A DNA stretch of 58,400 nucleotides from Bacteroidales bacterium UBA2714 (GTDB taxonomy: Bacteria > Bacteroidota > Bacteroidia > Bacteroidales > P3). This document shows, piece after piece, positions 17,743 to 26,503 of this stretch. Both the position numbers and the translations under genes were made by a program. The stretch's first letter is position 1, and the number at the start of each line of letters is the position of its first letter. The notes under the pieces were generated by a model. The model had not been told where the DNA came from and searched no databases. It saw nothing but the letters and a program-made list of their open reading frames with translations. The DNA is taken from assembly GCA_002354035.1 (NCBI GenBank), contig DEKU01000044.1, forward strand, positions 1 to 58,400, read 5' to 3'.

Positions 17743-17907
17743 ATGAAAGAAAATCTTAAGAAGGAGTACGACACTCCACTGGTAGAAGTGCTGCGGGCAC
17801 GCGTTGAAAAGGGTTTTCAAGTTAGCGGCGGTGAGTTGCTTCCCACCGGCACCAATGAGAACCTGATTAGTAGTGGCGAAACCCATGACGGCAGCGACTT
17901 CGATTAA
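17743..17907 (+). CDS. 54-aa peptide with YDTPLVEVL motif
   Basis: The ATG at 17743 opens 54 codons, ending at TAA 17905-17907. The product starts with charged residues (MKENLKKEYD), continues TPLVEVLRARVEKGFQVSGG, and ends in an acidic, Gly/Ser/Asn-rich tail (GETHDGSDFD). Small ORFs with a Y-x-x-P-x-V-E-V core are common in Bacteroidota, often just upstream of secreted or fimbrillin-like genes, as here (36-bp gap to the lipoprotein). There is no signal peptide or membrane segment. The Gly-Gly at 29-30 loosely recalls a double-glycine leader, but no peptidase-transporter is nearby. The gene sits directly downstream of a promoter; its role is unknown. Confidence 0.72.
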   Translation: MKENLKKEYDTPLVEVLRARVEKGFQVSGGELLPTGTNENLISSGETHDGSDFD

Positions 17908-17943
17908 TCAATTAACAAACCAATAAAAAATTTTCAAAGAAAG

Positions 17944-18735
17944 ATGAAAAAAACTTTATTGTCCATTTTCTCTGTAATGACCCTCGTCATGGGTATGACT
18001 TCTTGCAACAAAGATGCAAAAGAAGAGAATTTTGGTTTCACCGCTTCTATGGAAGCAGTCACTGATGAGGATGGCAAAACCTACATTGACGGTGTCAATG
18101 TGAACTGGGAAAACGGCGACCAGGTTGCTATCTATGGTTCTACCGGTTGCGGTATTTTCACCGCTGTTCCTCACAATGACAATCTGACTATCGCTGACCT
18201 GACCAACGGTACCGCTAACCCTGGTGAGGCCGATTACAGTTCATTCTATCCTGTGAGCATCAGCAATTCTAAACATCAGTTTACGATGCCCGCCGTTCAG
18301 ACCACTACCGACGGCCAGCTCAAGTATTTCCCGATGTACGCAGAGTCTGACACCAAGGACCTTCTCTATAAGAACCTCCTCGGCGCTCTGAAGATTCATC
18401 TCACTTCTGCTACTCTTCCCGCTGTAAAGGCTATCGAAATCACTACCCCTGGTTTCAACATCAACGGTACCTACACTGCTAAAATGTACGGCGCCGCCCC
18501 CACTATGCGTCTGGACGCCAATGGCACCAGCACCACTCGTCTGGAATGCGAGACTGCTCTCAGCATCGCCAACGGTCGTGACTTCTTCATTGCTATGCCC
18601 CACGCCACTTACACGGCTCTGCAGATCAATGTATACGATGAAGATAACAACGTGATTGCCACCAAGACCCTTAAAGCTGGCAAGAGCATCCAGATTCACC
18701 GTAGCCAAGTCACCAATATCAACCTCAGCCTCTAA
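17944..18735 (+). CDS. Fimbrillin-like lipoprotein
   Basis: The 263-aa product has a lipoprotein signal (MKKTLLSIFSVMTLVMGMTSC) with the acylated Cys at 21. The mature part resembles the fimbrillin/Mfa-like family of Bacteroidales: FTASMEAVTDEDGKTYIDG, then VNWENGDQVAIYG, a VSISNSKHQFTMPAVQ segment, LLGALKIHLTSAT and a C-terminal strand-rich half. Such proteins are subunits or accessory components of Bacteroidales pili, or surface lipoproteins with the same beta-sandwich fold. No FimB/FimC partner is nearby, so a stand-alone surface protein is equally possible. Codon use is less C-rich than its neighbours. A terminator follows about 100 bp downstream. Confidence 0.8.
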   Translation: MKKTLLSIFSVMTLVMGMTSCNKDAKEENFGFTASMEAVTDEDGKTYIDGVNVNWENGDQVAIYGSTGCGIFTAVPHNDNLTIADLTNGTANPGEADYSSFYPVSISNSKHQFTMPAVQTTTDGQLKYFPMYAESDTKDLLYKNLLGALKIHLTSATLPAVKAIEITTPGFNINGTYTAKMYGAAPTMRLDANGTSTTRLECETALSIANGRDFFIAMPHATYTALQINVYDEDNNVIATKTLKAGKSIQIHRSQVTNINLSL

Positions 18736-18832
18736 GAGTTGCTGAACGTTGATGACACTTCTTCCTGCCTTAAGCAGGATTAAAAAGAGAAAAACGGTAC
18801 TATGAACACAAGAAGATAGTACACTTACACAT

Positions 18833-18869
18833 AGAGAAAGGATGACCGGAAAGTCATCCTTTCTCTTTT
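18833..18869 (+). terminator. Intrinsic terminator after fimbrillin-like gene
   Basis: A 14-bp perfect stem (AGAGAAAGGATGAC / GTCATCCTTTCTCT) closes a CGGAAA loop and is followed by TTT. The U-tract is short, so some read-through into the helicase gene 32 bp downstream is likely. Confidence 0.8.
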
Positions 18870-18900
18870 GTAACGAAGTACGTTCTCGGCACAGGCTACC

Positions 18901-21900
18901 ATGATAGCATTCATTGACACAGAGGTAAGCATATCCCGCCAAAGAATACAGGACATCGGAGCCATCCGCGAAGATGGCGCTGTCCTGCACACCCATTCTG
19001 TGCCCGAACTGATGGACTTTATCAAAGATTGCACGGCTATTTGTGGTCACAACATCATCCATCATGACCTCCAATATCTGACCATCCAGCAGCAACAAGA
19101 GACCATAGGGCTTGAACACTACGCATTTATCGACACCCTTTATCTCTCGCCGCTGCTTTTTCCGAAGAAACCATACCACCACCTTGTCAAAGACGACAAG
19201 CTGCAATCGGACGGCCTCAACAATCCCGCGAACGATGCGCGTAAGGCACGCGACCTCTTCAATGATGAGTTGGCAGCCTGGCACCAACTCTCACCTGCCC
19301 GCCAAACCATCTATCATTCCCTGCTGAACTCAATCCGAGAGTTCAGCGGTTTCTTCCGTCTCATTGCGTTCAAACCCATTCAATCCGATGTGGCCAGCCT
19401 GATAGCCACCGAATTCAAAGGACGAATATGTGGCAATGCCCATCTCGAAAGCGTAGCCAAGCACTACCCGATGGAGCTTGCCTATTCCCTTGCCGTGATA
19501 GGAGCTGACGACATGTTGTCCCTGACTCCGGCATGGGTCATGCGCAACTACCCCAAGGTGGCCAACGTGATGAACTTCCTGCTCAACACTCCGTGTGGCC
19601 AATGTGACTACTGCCACCGCCGATTAGATGCCCACCAAGGCCTGAAAGACTTTTTTGGCTACGACCAATTCCGTACATTCGATGGCGTTCCCATGCAGCA
19701 GCAAGCCGTCGAGGCCGCCATCCGGGGCGAATCAATCCTCACCATCTTCCCCACTGGTGGAGGCAAGTCGCTCACCTTCCAGCTTCCCGCCCTCATGGCC
19801 GGTCGCAACAGCCATGGCCTCACCGTGGTGCTGTCCCCCTTGCAGTCGCTCATGAAAGATCAGGTGGACAACCTCATGGAACGAGGTATCAGCGAGGCCG
19901 TCACCATCAACGGGCTTCTCGACCCCATCGAGCGGGCGTCGGCCTGCGCACAAGTGGCCGACGGAACAGCCAACATCCTCTATATTGCTCCGGAGATGCT
20001 CCGTTCCAAAACCATCGAACGTCTCCTGCTGGGGCGTACCGTAGTGCGCTTTGTCATCGACGAGGCTCACTGTTTCTCCGCATGGGGTCAGGATTTCCGA
20101 GTCGACTACCTATATATCGGCGACTTCATACGCCACCTCCAGGAGCAGAAACAACAGCGCCAACCCATAGCCATTTCCTGTTTCACCGCCACCGCCAAAC
20201 AAAAAGTCATAACCGACATCTGTGACTATTTCAAACAGAAACTGGGGCTGACCCTAAAGGTCTTTGCCGCAAACTCCGAGCGCCAGAACCTGCGCTATTC
20301 AGTCATCCATGCCGAGACTGTGGAGGAAAAATACCGTCAGCTGCGAAATATTATCATGTCCCACCGCTGCCCCACCATCATCTATGTGTCGCGCACCCGT
20401 CGCACCATACAGCTGGCCCAGCGGCTCAAGTCCGACGGCATCACGGCGCTCCCCTTCAATGGCCGCATGGAGGCTGCAAAAAAGATTCAGAACCAAGAGG
20501 CCTTCATGAAAGACAAGGTGCAGGTCATCGTAGCCACCAACGCCTTTGGCATGGGGGTGGACAAACGAGACGTAGGGCTGGTGATACACTTCGACATCAG
20601 CGACTCGCTCGAAAACTACGTCCAAGAAGCCGGACGCGCAGGACGCGACCCCCATTCCGAAGCCTCCTGCTACGTGCTCTACAGCGACAACGACCTCGAC
20701 AAGCACTTCCTTCTCCTCAACCAGACCAAGCTCAGCATCAGCGAAATCCAGCAGGTGTGGAAAGCCATCAAAGACCTCACCCCTCAGCGCCCGCAAGTGA
20801 GCTGCTCGCCACTCGAGATAGCCCGCCAAGCCGGCTGGGGCGACGACGTGACAGACATCGACACCCGCGTCAAAGCAGCCATATCCGCCCTCGAAGAGGC
20901 CGGCTTCATAAAACGGAACAACAACGTCCCTCATATCTATGCCACAGGCATTACCGTGGCCAACATGGACGAGGCCCGACAACGGCTCACCCGTTCCAAC
21001 CTCTTCGACAAGACCACCCGCGAGGAGGCCGTCCGCATCATCAGCTCCCTCATCAGCTTCCGTTCAAAAGCCAGTCCTTCCGACAACTCCATGGCCGAAA
21101 GCCGGATAGACTATCTGGCCGACATCCTTGGCATGAGCAAAGAAACGGTCATCCGAAACGTCAGCCTGATGAAACAAGAGGGAATCCTTGCCGACACCAG
21201 CGACATGCAAGCCTGGATCGACAAAACCACCATTGCCCGCGACCTCAACAACACCCTCCAGTTGGAGCGCTTTGTCCTTTCCCAACTCGGCACAGACACC
21301 ATCACCCTTAACTACAAACAGCTCAACCAGTCAGCCCTCGAAGCAGGCATAACCTACAGCACCCCCCGCCGTATCAAGACCATCATCAACTTCCTCACCC
21401 TCAAAAACTACGTGCGCAAAGAAGACCATCGCCGGGCCGAAACCCTCAACATCCAACTCCTCGCCGACCCTGACACCACCTCCGAACGATACCAAAAACG
21501 GGCACTCCTGTGCCGCTACGTAGTCAATGAGCTGCAAACACAAGCCTTGAACAAGCGAAACGCCGACCCTCAAAGCCCTGAGAAAAAGCCAAACCACAAA
21601 TTCACCGACTCTCAACTCGTCGACTTCTCGGTGGTGGGGATGCTGCAAAACTACACCAAAAGCATCCTCACTTTCAACCCCGCCGATGCCCCAACCCTCG
21701 ACAACATGCAGGAAGCCCTCCTCTACCTCTCCAAAACAGGACTCCTCAAAATCGAAGGAGGCTTCCTTGTCATCTACAACACCCTTCAACTCTACCGCAA
21801 AGCCGACCGCCGAGCCCGCTATGGCAAAGAGCAATACCGCCTCCTTGACGAGTTCTACAAACAGCGCATCCGTCAAATCCACATCGTAGGCGAATATGCC

Positions 21901-23718
21901 AACCTCATGGTCCGCGACTACGATGCCGCCCTCCAGTATGTACGCGACTACTTCTCGCTCGACTTCCGCCGCTTTATCAACAAATACTTCAAAGGCGACC
22001 GCTCGGTCGAGATAGCCAAAAACATCACCCCCGCCAAATACCACCAACTCTTCGACCTCCTCTCGCCCCAACAGCTCGACATCATCAACGACAAACAGTC
22101 GCGCCTCATCGTCGTGGCCGCTGGCCCCGGCAGCGGCAAGACACGCGTCCTCGTCCACAAGCTGGCCTCTCTCCTCCTGCTCGAAGATGTCAAACACGAG
22201 CAACTGCTCATGCTCACCTTCTCCCGCTCGGCAGCCACCGAATTCAAGCAACGCCTCATCCAGCTGGTGGGCAACGCAGCCCATTTTGTCGACATCAAAA
22301 CCTTCCACTCCTTCAGTTTCGACCTCATCGGCAAACAAGGCAACCTCGACGAAGCCGCCAACATCGTGCGGCAAGCCGCCGACATGATAGAACACGGCGA
22401 AGTGGAAGAAGCCAAAATCGCCAAAAGTGTGCTGGTCATCGATGAAGCCCAAGACATGGACAACGACGAGTACCGACTGGTCCTCGCCCTCGCCTCGCGC
22501 AATGAAGACATGCGCATCATAGCCGTGGGCGACGACGACCAAAACATCTACACCTTCCGGGGCTCGGATTCCGCCCACCTCCGCTCGCTCGTCAACGACC
22601 ACCACGCCACCTTCTACCAAATGACAACCAACTTCCGCAGCGCCTCCTCAATCGTCGACCTCTCCAACCGCTTTGCCAAACTCCTGCCCCACCGCCTAAA
22701 GACCGACCCCTGCACCTCAGCCCGCACCGACCCCGGCTCCGTCGTCATCCACCGCTCCGACTCCTCAACCCTCCTTCCCCTCCTGGCCGACCATCTGGTG
22801 ACCCACCCCCTCGACGGCACCACTTGCCTGCTCACAGCCACCAACGACCAAGCCCTCCAGGCCTCATGCCTCCTCCGCCACCGCGGCCTCCAGCCCCGAC
22901 TCATCCAAACCCTCTCTAACTTCCGCTTCATCCATCTGGCCGAGACACGCTATTTTCTCAAACAACTCGACCGCCTGGCCTCCTCCACCATCACCCGCGA
23001 CCAATGGAACCAGGCCAAACAGCTCACCCTCAGTGCCTACTCACAAAGCGCCTGTCTTCACCTCATGCACACCTTCTTCGCCCAATTCGAAGACACCCAC
23101 CGCACCATCTATCGCAGCGACATCGACGAGTTTCTGCTCGAATCGGACATCGAAGACTTCACCCTCACCCCTTCCAACACCGTCACCGTCTCCACCATCC
23201 ACAAAGCCAAAGGCCGTGAGTTCGACAACGTCTTTCTCCTCGCCTCCTTCCACTCCGACATCACCGAAGAAAACCTCCACGCCCTCTACGTGGCCATCAC
23301 CCGCGCCCGCAACCACCTCGCCATCTTCACGGACAACTCCCTCTTCGCCCCACTTGCTCCCGAGGTGAGCCACAGCCTCCCTCCCCTCCCGCCGCAACCC
23401 CTCTGCATCGGCCTCACCCACCGCGACGTCTACCTCGACTTTTTCCGCGACAAAAAAAACCTCATCCTCAGTCTCCGCAGCGGCCAACCCCTGCTCTACC
23501 GCGACGGATTCCTCTTCACCACCCAAGGCCAATGCGTCCTGTCCCTCGCCAAATCCATGCGAGCCAAAATCTCCTCGCTCTTTGCCAAAGGCTGCACTGT
23601 CACCAATGCCGAAATTAGCTTCATCGTGGCCTGGCAACCCAAGGGAGACAACCAGGAATACGCCGTCTGCCTCGCCAACCTCTACCTCGACCACTCACCG
23701 CATCCCCTTGGCCCCTGA
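18901..23718 (+). CDS. Fused exonuclease-like / RecQ-like / UvrD-like helicase
   Basis: This 1605-aa protein contains three enzymatic units. Residues 1-120 look like a DEDD 3'-5' exonuclease (FIDTE with D6 and E8, CGHNIIHHD with D56, and a last Asp in PANDARKA; the usual His before it is not obvious). A cysteine cluster C232-x2-C235-x2-C238 precedes an SF2 RecQ-like helicase (Walker A FPTGGGKS with K289, DEAH at 387-390, QEAGRAGRD at 575-583). A winged-helix-like middle follows. Residues about 1065-1480 are an SF1 UvrD-like helicase (GPGSGKT with K1080, DEAQ at 1181-1184, TIHKAKGREFDNVFLLA, then YVAITRARNHL). It is probably a DNA-repair or recombination helicase. The only upstream signal is the preceding terminator; no promoter element is visible. 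Confidence 0.9.
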   Translation: MIAFIDTEVSISRQRIQDIGAIREDGAVLHTHSVPELMDFIKDCTAICGHNIIHHDLQYLTIQQQQETIGLEHYAFIDTLYLSPLLFPKKPYHHLVKDDKLQSDGLNNPANDARKARDLFNDELAAWHQLSPARQTIYHSLLNSIREFSGFFRLIAFKPIQSDVASLIATEFKGRICGNAHLESVAKHYPMELAYSLAVIGADDMLSLTPAWVMRNYPKVANVMNFLLNTPCGQCDYCHRRLDAHQGLKDFFGYDQFRTFDGVPMQQQAVEAAIRGESILTIFPTGGGKSLTFQLPALMAGRNSHGLTVVLSPLQSLMKDQVDNLMERGISEAVTINGLLDPIERASACAQVADGTANILYIAPEMLRSKTIERLLLGRTVVRFVIDEAHCFSAWGQDFRVDYLYIGDFIRHLQEQKQQRQPIAISCFTATAKQKVITDICDYFKQKLGLTLKVFAANSERQNLRYSVIHAETVEEKYRQLRNIIMSHRCPTIIYVSRTRRTIQLAQRLKSDGITALPFNGRMEAAKKIQNQEAFMKDKVQVIVATNAFGMGVDKRDVGLVIHFDISDSLENYVQEAGRAGRDPHSEASCYVLYSDNDLDKHFLLLNQTKLSISEIQQVWKAIKDLTPQRPQVSCSPLEIARQAGWGDDVTDIDTRVKAAISALEEAGFIKRNNNVPHIYATGITVANMDEARQRLTRSNLFDKTTREEAVRIISSLISFRSKASPSDNSMAESRIDYLADILGMSKETVIRNVSLMKQEGILADTSDMQAWIDKTTIARDLNNTLQLERFVLSQLGTDTITLNYKQLNQSALEAGITYSTPRRIKTIINFLTLKNYVRKEDHRRAETLNIQLLADPDTTSERYQKRALLCRYVVNELQTQALNKRNADPQSPEKKPNHKFTDSQLVDFSVVGMLQNYTKSILTFNPADAPTLDNMQEALLYLSKTGLLKIEGGFLVIYNTLQLYRKADRRARYGKEQYRLLDEFYKQRIRQIHIVGEYANLMVRDYDAALQYVRDYFSLDFRRFINKYFKGDRSVEIAKNITPAKYHQLFDLLSPQQLDIINDKQSRLIVVAAGPGSGKTRVLVHKLASLLLLEDVKHEQLLMLTFSRSAATEFKQRLIQLVGNAAHFVDIKTFHSFSFDLIGKQGNLDEAANIVRQAADMIEHGEVEEAKIAKSVLVIDEAQDMDNDEYRLVLALASRNEDMRIIAVGDDDQNIYTFRGSDSAHLRSLVNDHHATFYQMTTNFRSASSIVDLSNRFAKLLPHRLKTDPCTSARTDPGSVVIHRSDSSTLLPLLADHLVTHPLDGTTCLLTATNDQALQASCLLRHRGLQPRLIQTLSNFRFIHLAETRYFLKQLDRLASSTITRDQWNQAKQLTLSAYSQSACLHLMHTFFAQFEDTHRTIYRSDIDEFLLESDIEDFTLTPSNTVTVSTIHKAKGREFDNVFLLASFHSDITEENLHALYVAITRARNHLAIFTDNSLFAPLAPEVSHSLPPLPPQPLCIGLTHRDVYLDFFRDKKNLILSLRSGQPLLYRDGFLFTTQGQCVLSLAKSMRAKISSLFAKGCTVTNAEISFIVAWQPKGDNQEYAVCLANLYLDHSPHPLGP

Positions 23719-23752
23719 CGCCGCCCCCTCCGCCCGCCTCCCGCGCCGCCTA

Positions 23753-23809
23753 CCCGAGTTCCCCGTTCCTTCTTCGATAAATTATCGAAGAAGGAACGGG
23801 GAACTCGGG
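23753..23809. repeat. Perfect 28-bp inverted repeat with 1-nt centre
   Basis: Arms 23753-23780 and 23782-23809 are exact reverse complements around A23781 (centre GATAAATTATC). The arm includes GAGTTCCCCGTTCC and its complement. No U-tract follows, so it is not a standard terminator, although it lies 34 bp after the helicase stop. Confidence 0.9.
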
Positions 23810-23973
23810 GGGACAGAACACCGACCAGGAGCAAAAAGACACCTTCCATCACCAATTTACAACAAATATTAATCCCCCAATCTTGTCCCGGCCTGTGGCA
23901 GACTGGCGGCCACTATCCGTACGCCGTGAATGCTTTCCCTCAACGAAAAAGTCGCTATGTGCGATTTTTTTTG

Positions 23974-23981
23974 TATCTTTG
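23974..23981 (+). promoter_or_regulatory. Bacteroidota -7 promoter element (TATCTTTG) for typA
   Basis: Consensus TATCTTTG lies 26 bp upstream of the typA start, giving a very short leader. Confidence 0.7.
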
Positions 23982-24007
23982 CAAGTTTTTAATCAACACC
24001 TCAATCG

Positions 24008-25843
24008 ATGCAAAACATTAGAAATATTGCCATTATTGCGCACGTCGACCACGGCAAGACCACCCTCGTCGACCGTATGCTGCACCAGGCACAACTGTTC
24101 CGTGAAAACCAAGAGACCGGCGAACTCATCCTCGACAACAACGACCTCGAGCGCGAGCGGGGCATCACCATCCTTTCAAAAAATGTCTCCATCCGCTACA
24201 AGGGATATAAAATCAACATCATCGACACCCCGGGCCACAGCGACTTCGGTGGCGAGGTGGAACGCGTGCTGAACATGGCTGACGGCGTGCTGCTGGTGGT
24301 GGACGCCTTCGAAGGCCCCATGCCGCAGACCCGTTTCGTATTGCAAAAAGCCATCGAGCTGGGCTTAAAGCCCATAGTGGTGATAAACAAAGTCGACAAA
24401 CCTAACTGCGACCCCGAGCTGACGCAAGAAGCCGTCTTCGACCTCATGTTCAACCTCGGCGCCACCAACGACCAGCTGGACTTCCCCACTGCCTACGGCT
24501 CGGCCAAACAGGGCTGGATGGGTCCCGACTGGAAGACCCCGACGGAGGACATCAGCTACCTCATGGACCTCATCATTGAGTACATCCCCGCACCCCGCGT
24601 CAGCGAAGGCAACACGCAGATGATGCTCTCGTCGTTAGACTATAGCAGCTACCTCGGACGCATAGCCGTCGGCCGTCTGAACCGCGGCACCCTGCAGGCG
24701 GGCCAGCCCATCACCCTCGTCAAGCGCGACCAGACCCATATATCCAGCAAGGTGAAAGAACTCTACACCTTCGAAGGTCTCGGCAAGGAGCGCACCAAGA
24801 ACCCCGTCGAGGCTGGCGAGATATGCGCCGTGTTGCTGGACCTGGACAAGAATGTCCTGTTCGAGATTGGCGACACCATCTGCGACAGCGAGAACCCCGA
24901 GCCACTGCCTCCCATCAAGGTCGACGAGCCGACGATGAGCATGCTCTTCACCATCAACAACTCGCCTTTCTTCGGCAAGGAGGGCAAGTTTGTCACCAGC
25001 CGCCACCTGCGCGACCGCCTGTTCAAAGAGCTGGAGAAGAATCTGGCCTTGCGCGTGGAGGAGACCTCCTCGCCCGACTCCCTGCTCGTCTATGGGCGCG
25101 GCATCCTGCACCTCTCCATCCTTATCGAGACTATGCGCCGCGAGGGCTACGAGCTGCAAGTGGGTCAGCCCAAGGTCATCATCAAGGAGATTGACGGCAA
25201 GAAGTGCGAACCCGTCGAACAGCTCACCGTCCTGGTGCCCGAAGAATTCAGTTCCAAGGTCATCGACGTTGTCACCCGCCGCAAAGGCGAGATTGGCACC
25301 ATTGACACCAAGGGCGACCGTGTGCAGCTGGACTTTATGATTCCCTCACGCGGCATCATCGGACTGCGCAACACGCTCCTCACCGCCACCAACGGCGAGG
25401 CTATCATCGCCCACCGTTTCTCGGGTTTCGAGCCCTGGAAGGGCGAGATGGACGACCACAAGATGGGTGCCCTCATCGCCAAGGAGACCGGCGAAGCCAC
25501 AGCCTACAGCATAAGCAAGTTGCAGGACCGTGGTCCCTTCTTCATCGAACCCGGCGACCACGTATATGCCGGCCAGGTGATTGGCGAAAGTCTCCGTCCG
25601 GGCAACGACATTGTTATCAACGTCGTCACCGCCAAGAACTTGACTAACATGCGCAGCAAGAGTGCCGACGACAAGTCGACCACCATCCCGCCCATCAAGT
25701 TCTCGCTGGAGGAGGCCATGGAATACATCCGCGACGACGAGTATCTGGAAATCACCCCCTCGTCGCTCCGCATCCGAAAGATCATCCTCGACGAGATAGA
25801 GCGCAAGCGCGCCCGCATCGCCGCCGGATACAAGGACGAATAA
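24008..25843 (+). CDS. typA: Ribosome-associated GTPase TypA/BipA
   Basis: This 611-aa translational GTPase binds the 70S ribosome and assists large-subunit assembly and growth under stress. The G1 motif AHVDHGKTTL is at residues 11-20, the switch region RERGITI is present, G3 is DTPGHSDFGGEVER and G4 is NKVDKP. The C-terminal half has the EF-G-like domains and the BipA-specific end (PSRGIIGLRNTLLTAT, later YLEITPSSLRIRK). Length is typical. It has its own promoter and is the first of a run of co-directional genes up to 29553. Confidence 0.96.
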   Translation: MQNIRNIAIIAHVDHGKTTLVDRMLHQAQLFRENQETGELILDNNDLERERGITILSKNVSIRYKGYKINIIDTPGHSDFGGEVERVLNMADGVLLVVDAFEGPMPQTRFVLQKAIELGLKPIVVINKVDKPNCDPELTQEAVFDLMFNLGATNDQLDFPTAYGSAKQGWMGPDWKTPTEDISYLMDLIIEYIPAPRVSEGNTQMMLSSLDYSSYLGRIAVGRLNRGTLQAGQPITLVKRDQTHISSKVKELYTFEGLGKERTKNPVEAGEICAVLLDLDKNVLFEIGDTICDSENPEPLPPIKVDEPTMSMLFTINNSPFFGKEGKFVTSRHLRDRLFKELEKNLALRVEETSSPDSLLVYGRGILHLSILIETMRREGYELQVGQPKVIIKEIDGKKCEPVEQLTVLVPEEFSSKVIDVVTRRKGEIGTIDTKGDRVQLDFMIPSRGIIGLRNTLLTATNGEAIIAHRFSGFEPWKGEMDDHKMGALIAKETGEATAYSISKLQDRGPFFIEPGDHVYAGQVIGESLRPGNDIVINVVTAKNLTNMRSKSADDKSTTIPPIKFSLEEAMEYIRDDEYLEITPSSLRIRKIILDEIERKRARIAAGYKDE

Positions 25844-25881
25844 AGCATTCCCTTTAATCAACCATATAGACCTAACACAAA

Positions 25882-26466
25882 ATGACTGTAACAGAAGAAG
25901 AATTACAACGCATTGTTGCTGCTGCTGTCAAGATTGCACTTAAAGAAATAAAAGGCATTGAAGAGCAGCCCACTAATCCGCCGGCGGAAAAGATAACCGT
26001 AAACAAATTCGGCAAAGAAGAGCTGGAGGATGCCATGAGGATAATGCAGGCCAACAGAGGCAAAGGTGACGAACCAATGGTTGGTATCTTCTGGTATAGT
26101 CCTGGACGTAACGAACTATTTGGAGTTCGGTCACATCGTGTATCGGATTACCTACACGCCAACTCCCGCACCGAATTTGGCAGTATATCATGCTCTGAGA
26201 TGCATGAGGATGTATGGAAAAAAGAGTATCACCGCCAACGTTACAAGAACGGGAACATCGGCCCTTATGTGGGTGCTTACGAGATGACTCCCCGTGGACG
26301 AATATTCTATAATCCCGAAACCAAAGTATTCACCATTGCTGTCGGATCTTGGATTGAACAATACCCCCAGGCAGTGCCAATCATAGTAAATGAGTTTAAT
26401 CTTAACGGGACAGAATACGTTGTCAAGACTGCCCAGCATTGGGATATTGGACAAAAGTGGAACTAA
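25882..26466 (+). CDS. Conserved-looking hypothetical protein
   Basis: The 194-aa cytosolic product has no signal peptide or membrane segment. Residues 1-60 are charged and probably helical. The C-terminal 130 residues form a distinct domain rich in aromatic residues (GIFWYSPGRNELFGV, WKKEYHRQRYK, GPYVGAYEMTPRGRIFYNPE, VGSWIEQYPQA). I do not recognise the family. It stands 38 bp after typA in a gene with lower GC than typA, and 37 bp before the radical SAM gene; no terminator or promoter separates them. Confidence 0.7.
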   Translation: MTVTEEELQRIVAAAVKIALKEIKGIEEQPTNPPAEKITVNKFGKEELEDAMRIMQANRGKGDEPMVGIFWYSPGRNELFGVRSHRVSDYLHANSRTEFGSISCSEMHEDVWKKEYHRQRYKNGNIGPYVGAYEMTPRGRIFYNPETKVFTIAVGSWIEQYPQAVPIIVNEFNLNGTEYVVKTAQHWDIGQKWN

Positions 26467-26503
26467 AAATAGCAATTCTAGCCCACTTCATTCCTCTTAA
26501 GCT

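Noticed and set aside
17743..17907. Double-glycine bacteriocin precursor
   Set aside because: The residues before Gly-Gly fit the leader consensus only partly and no peptidase-containing transporter or modification enzyme is adjacent.
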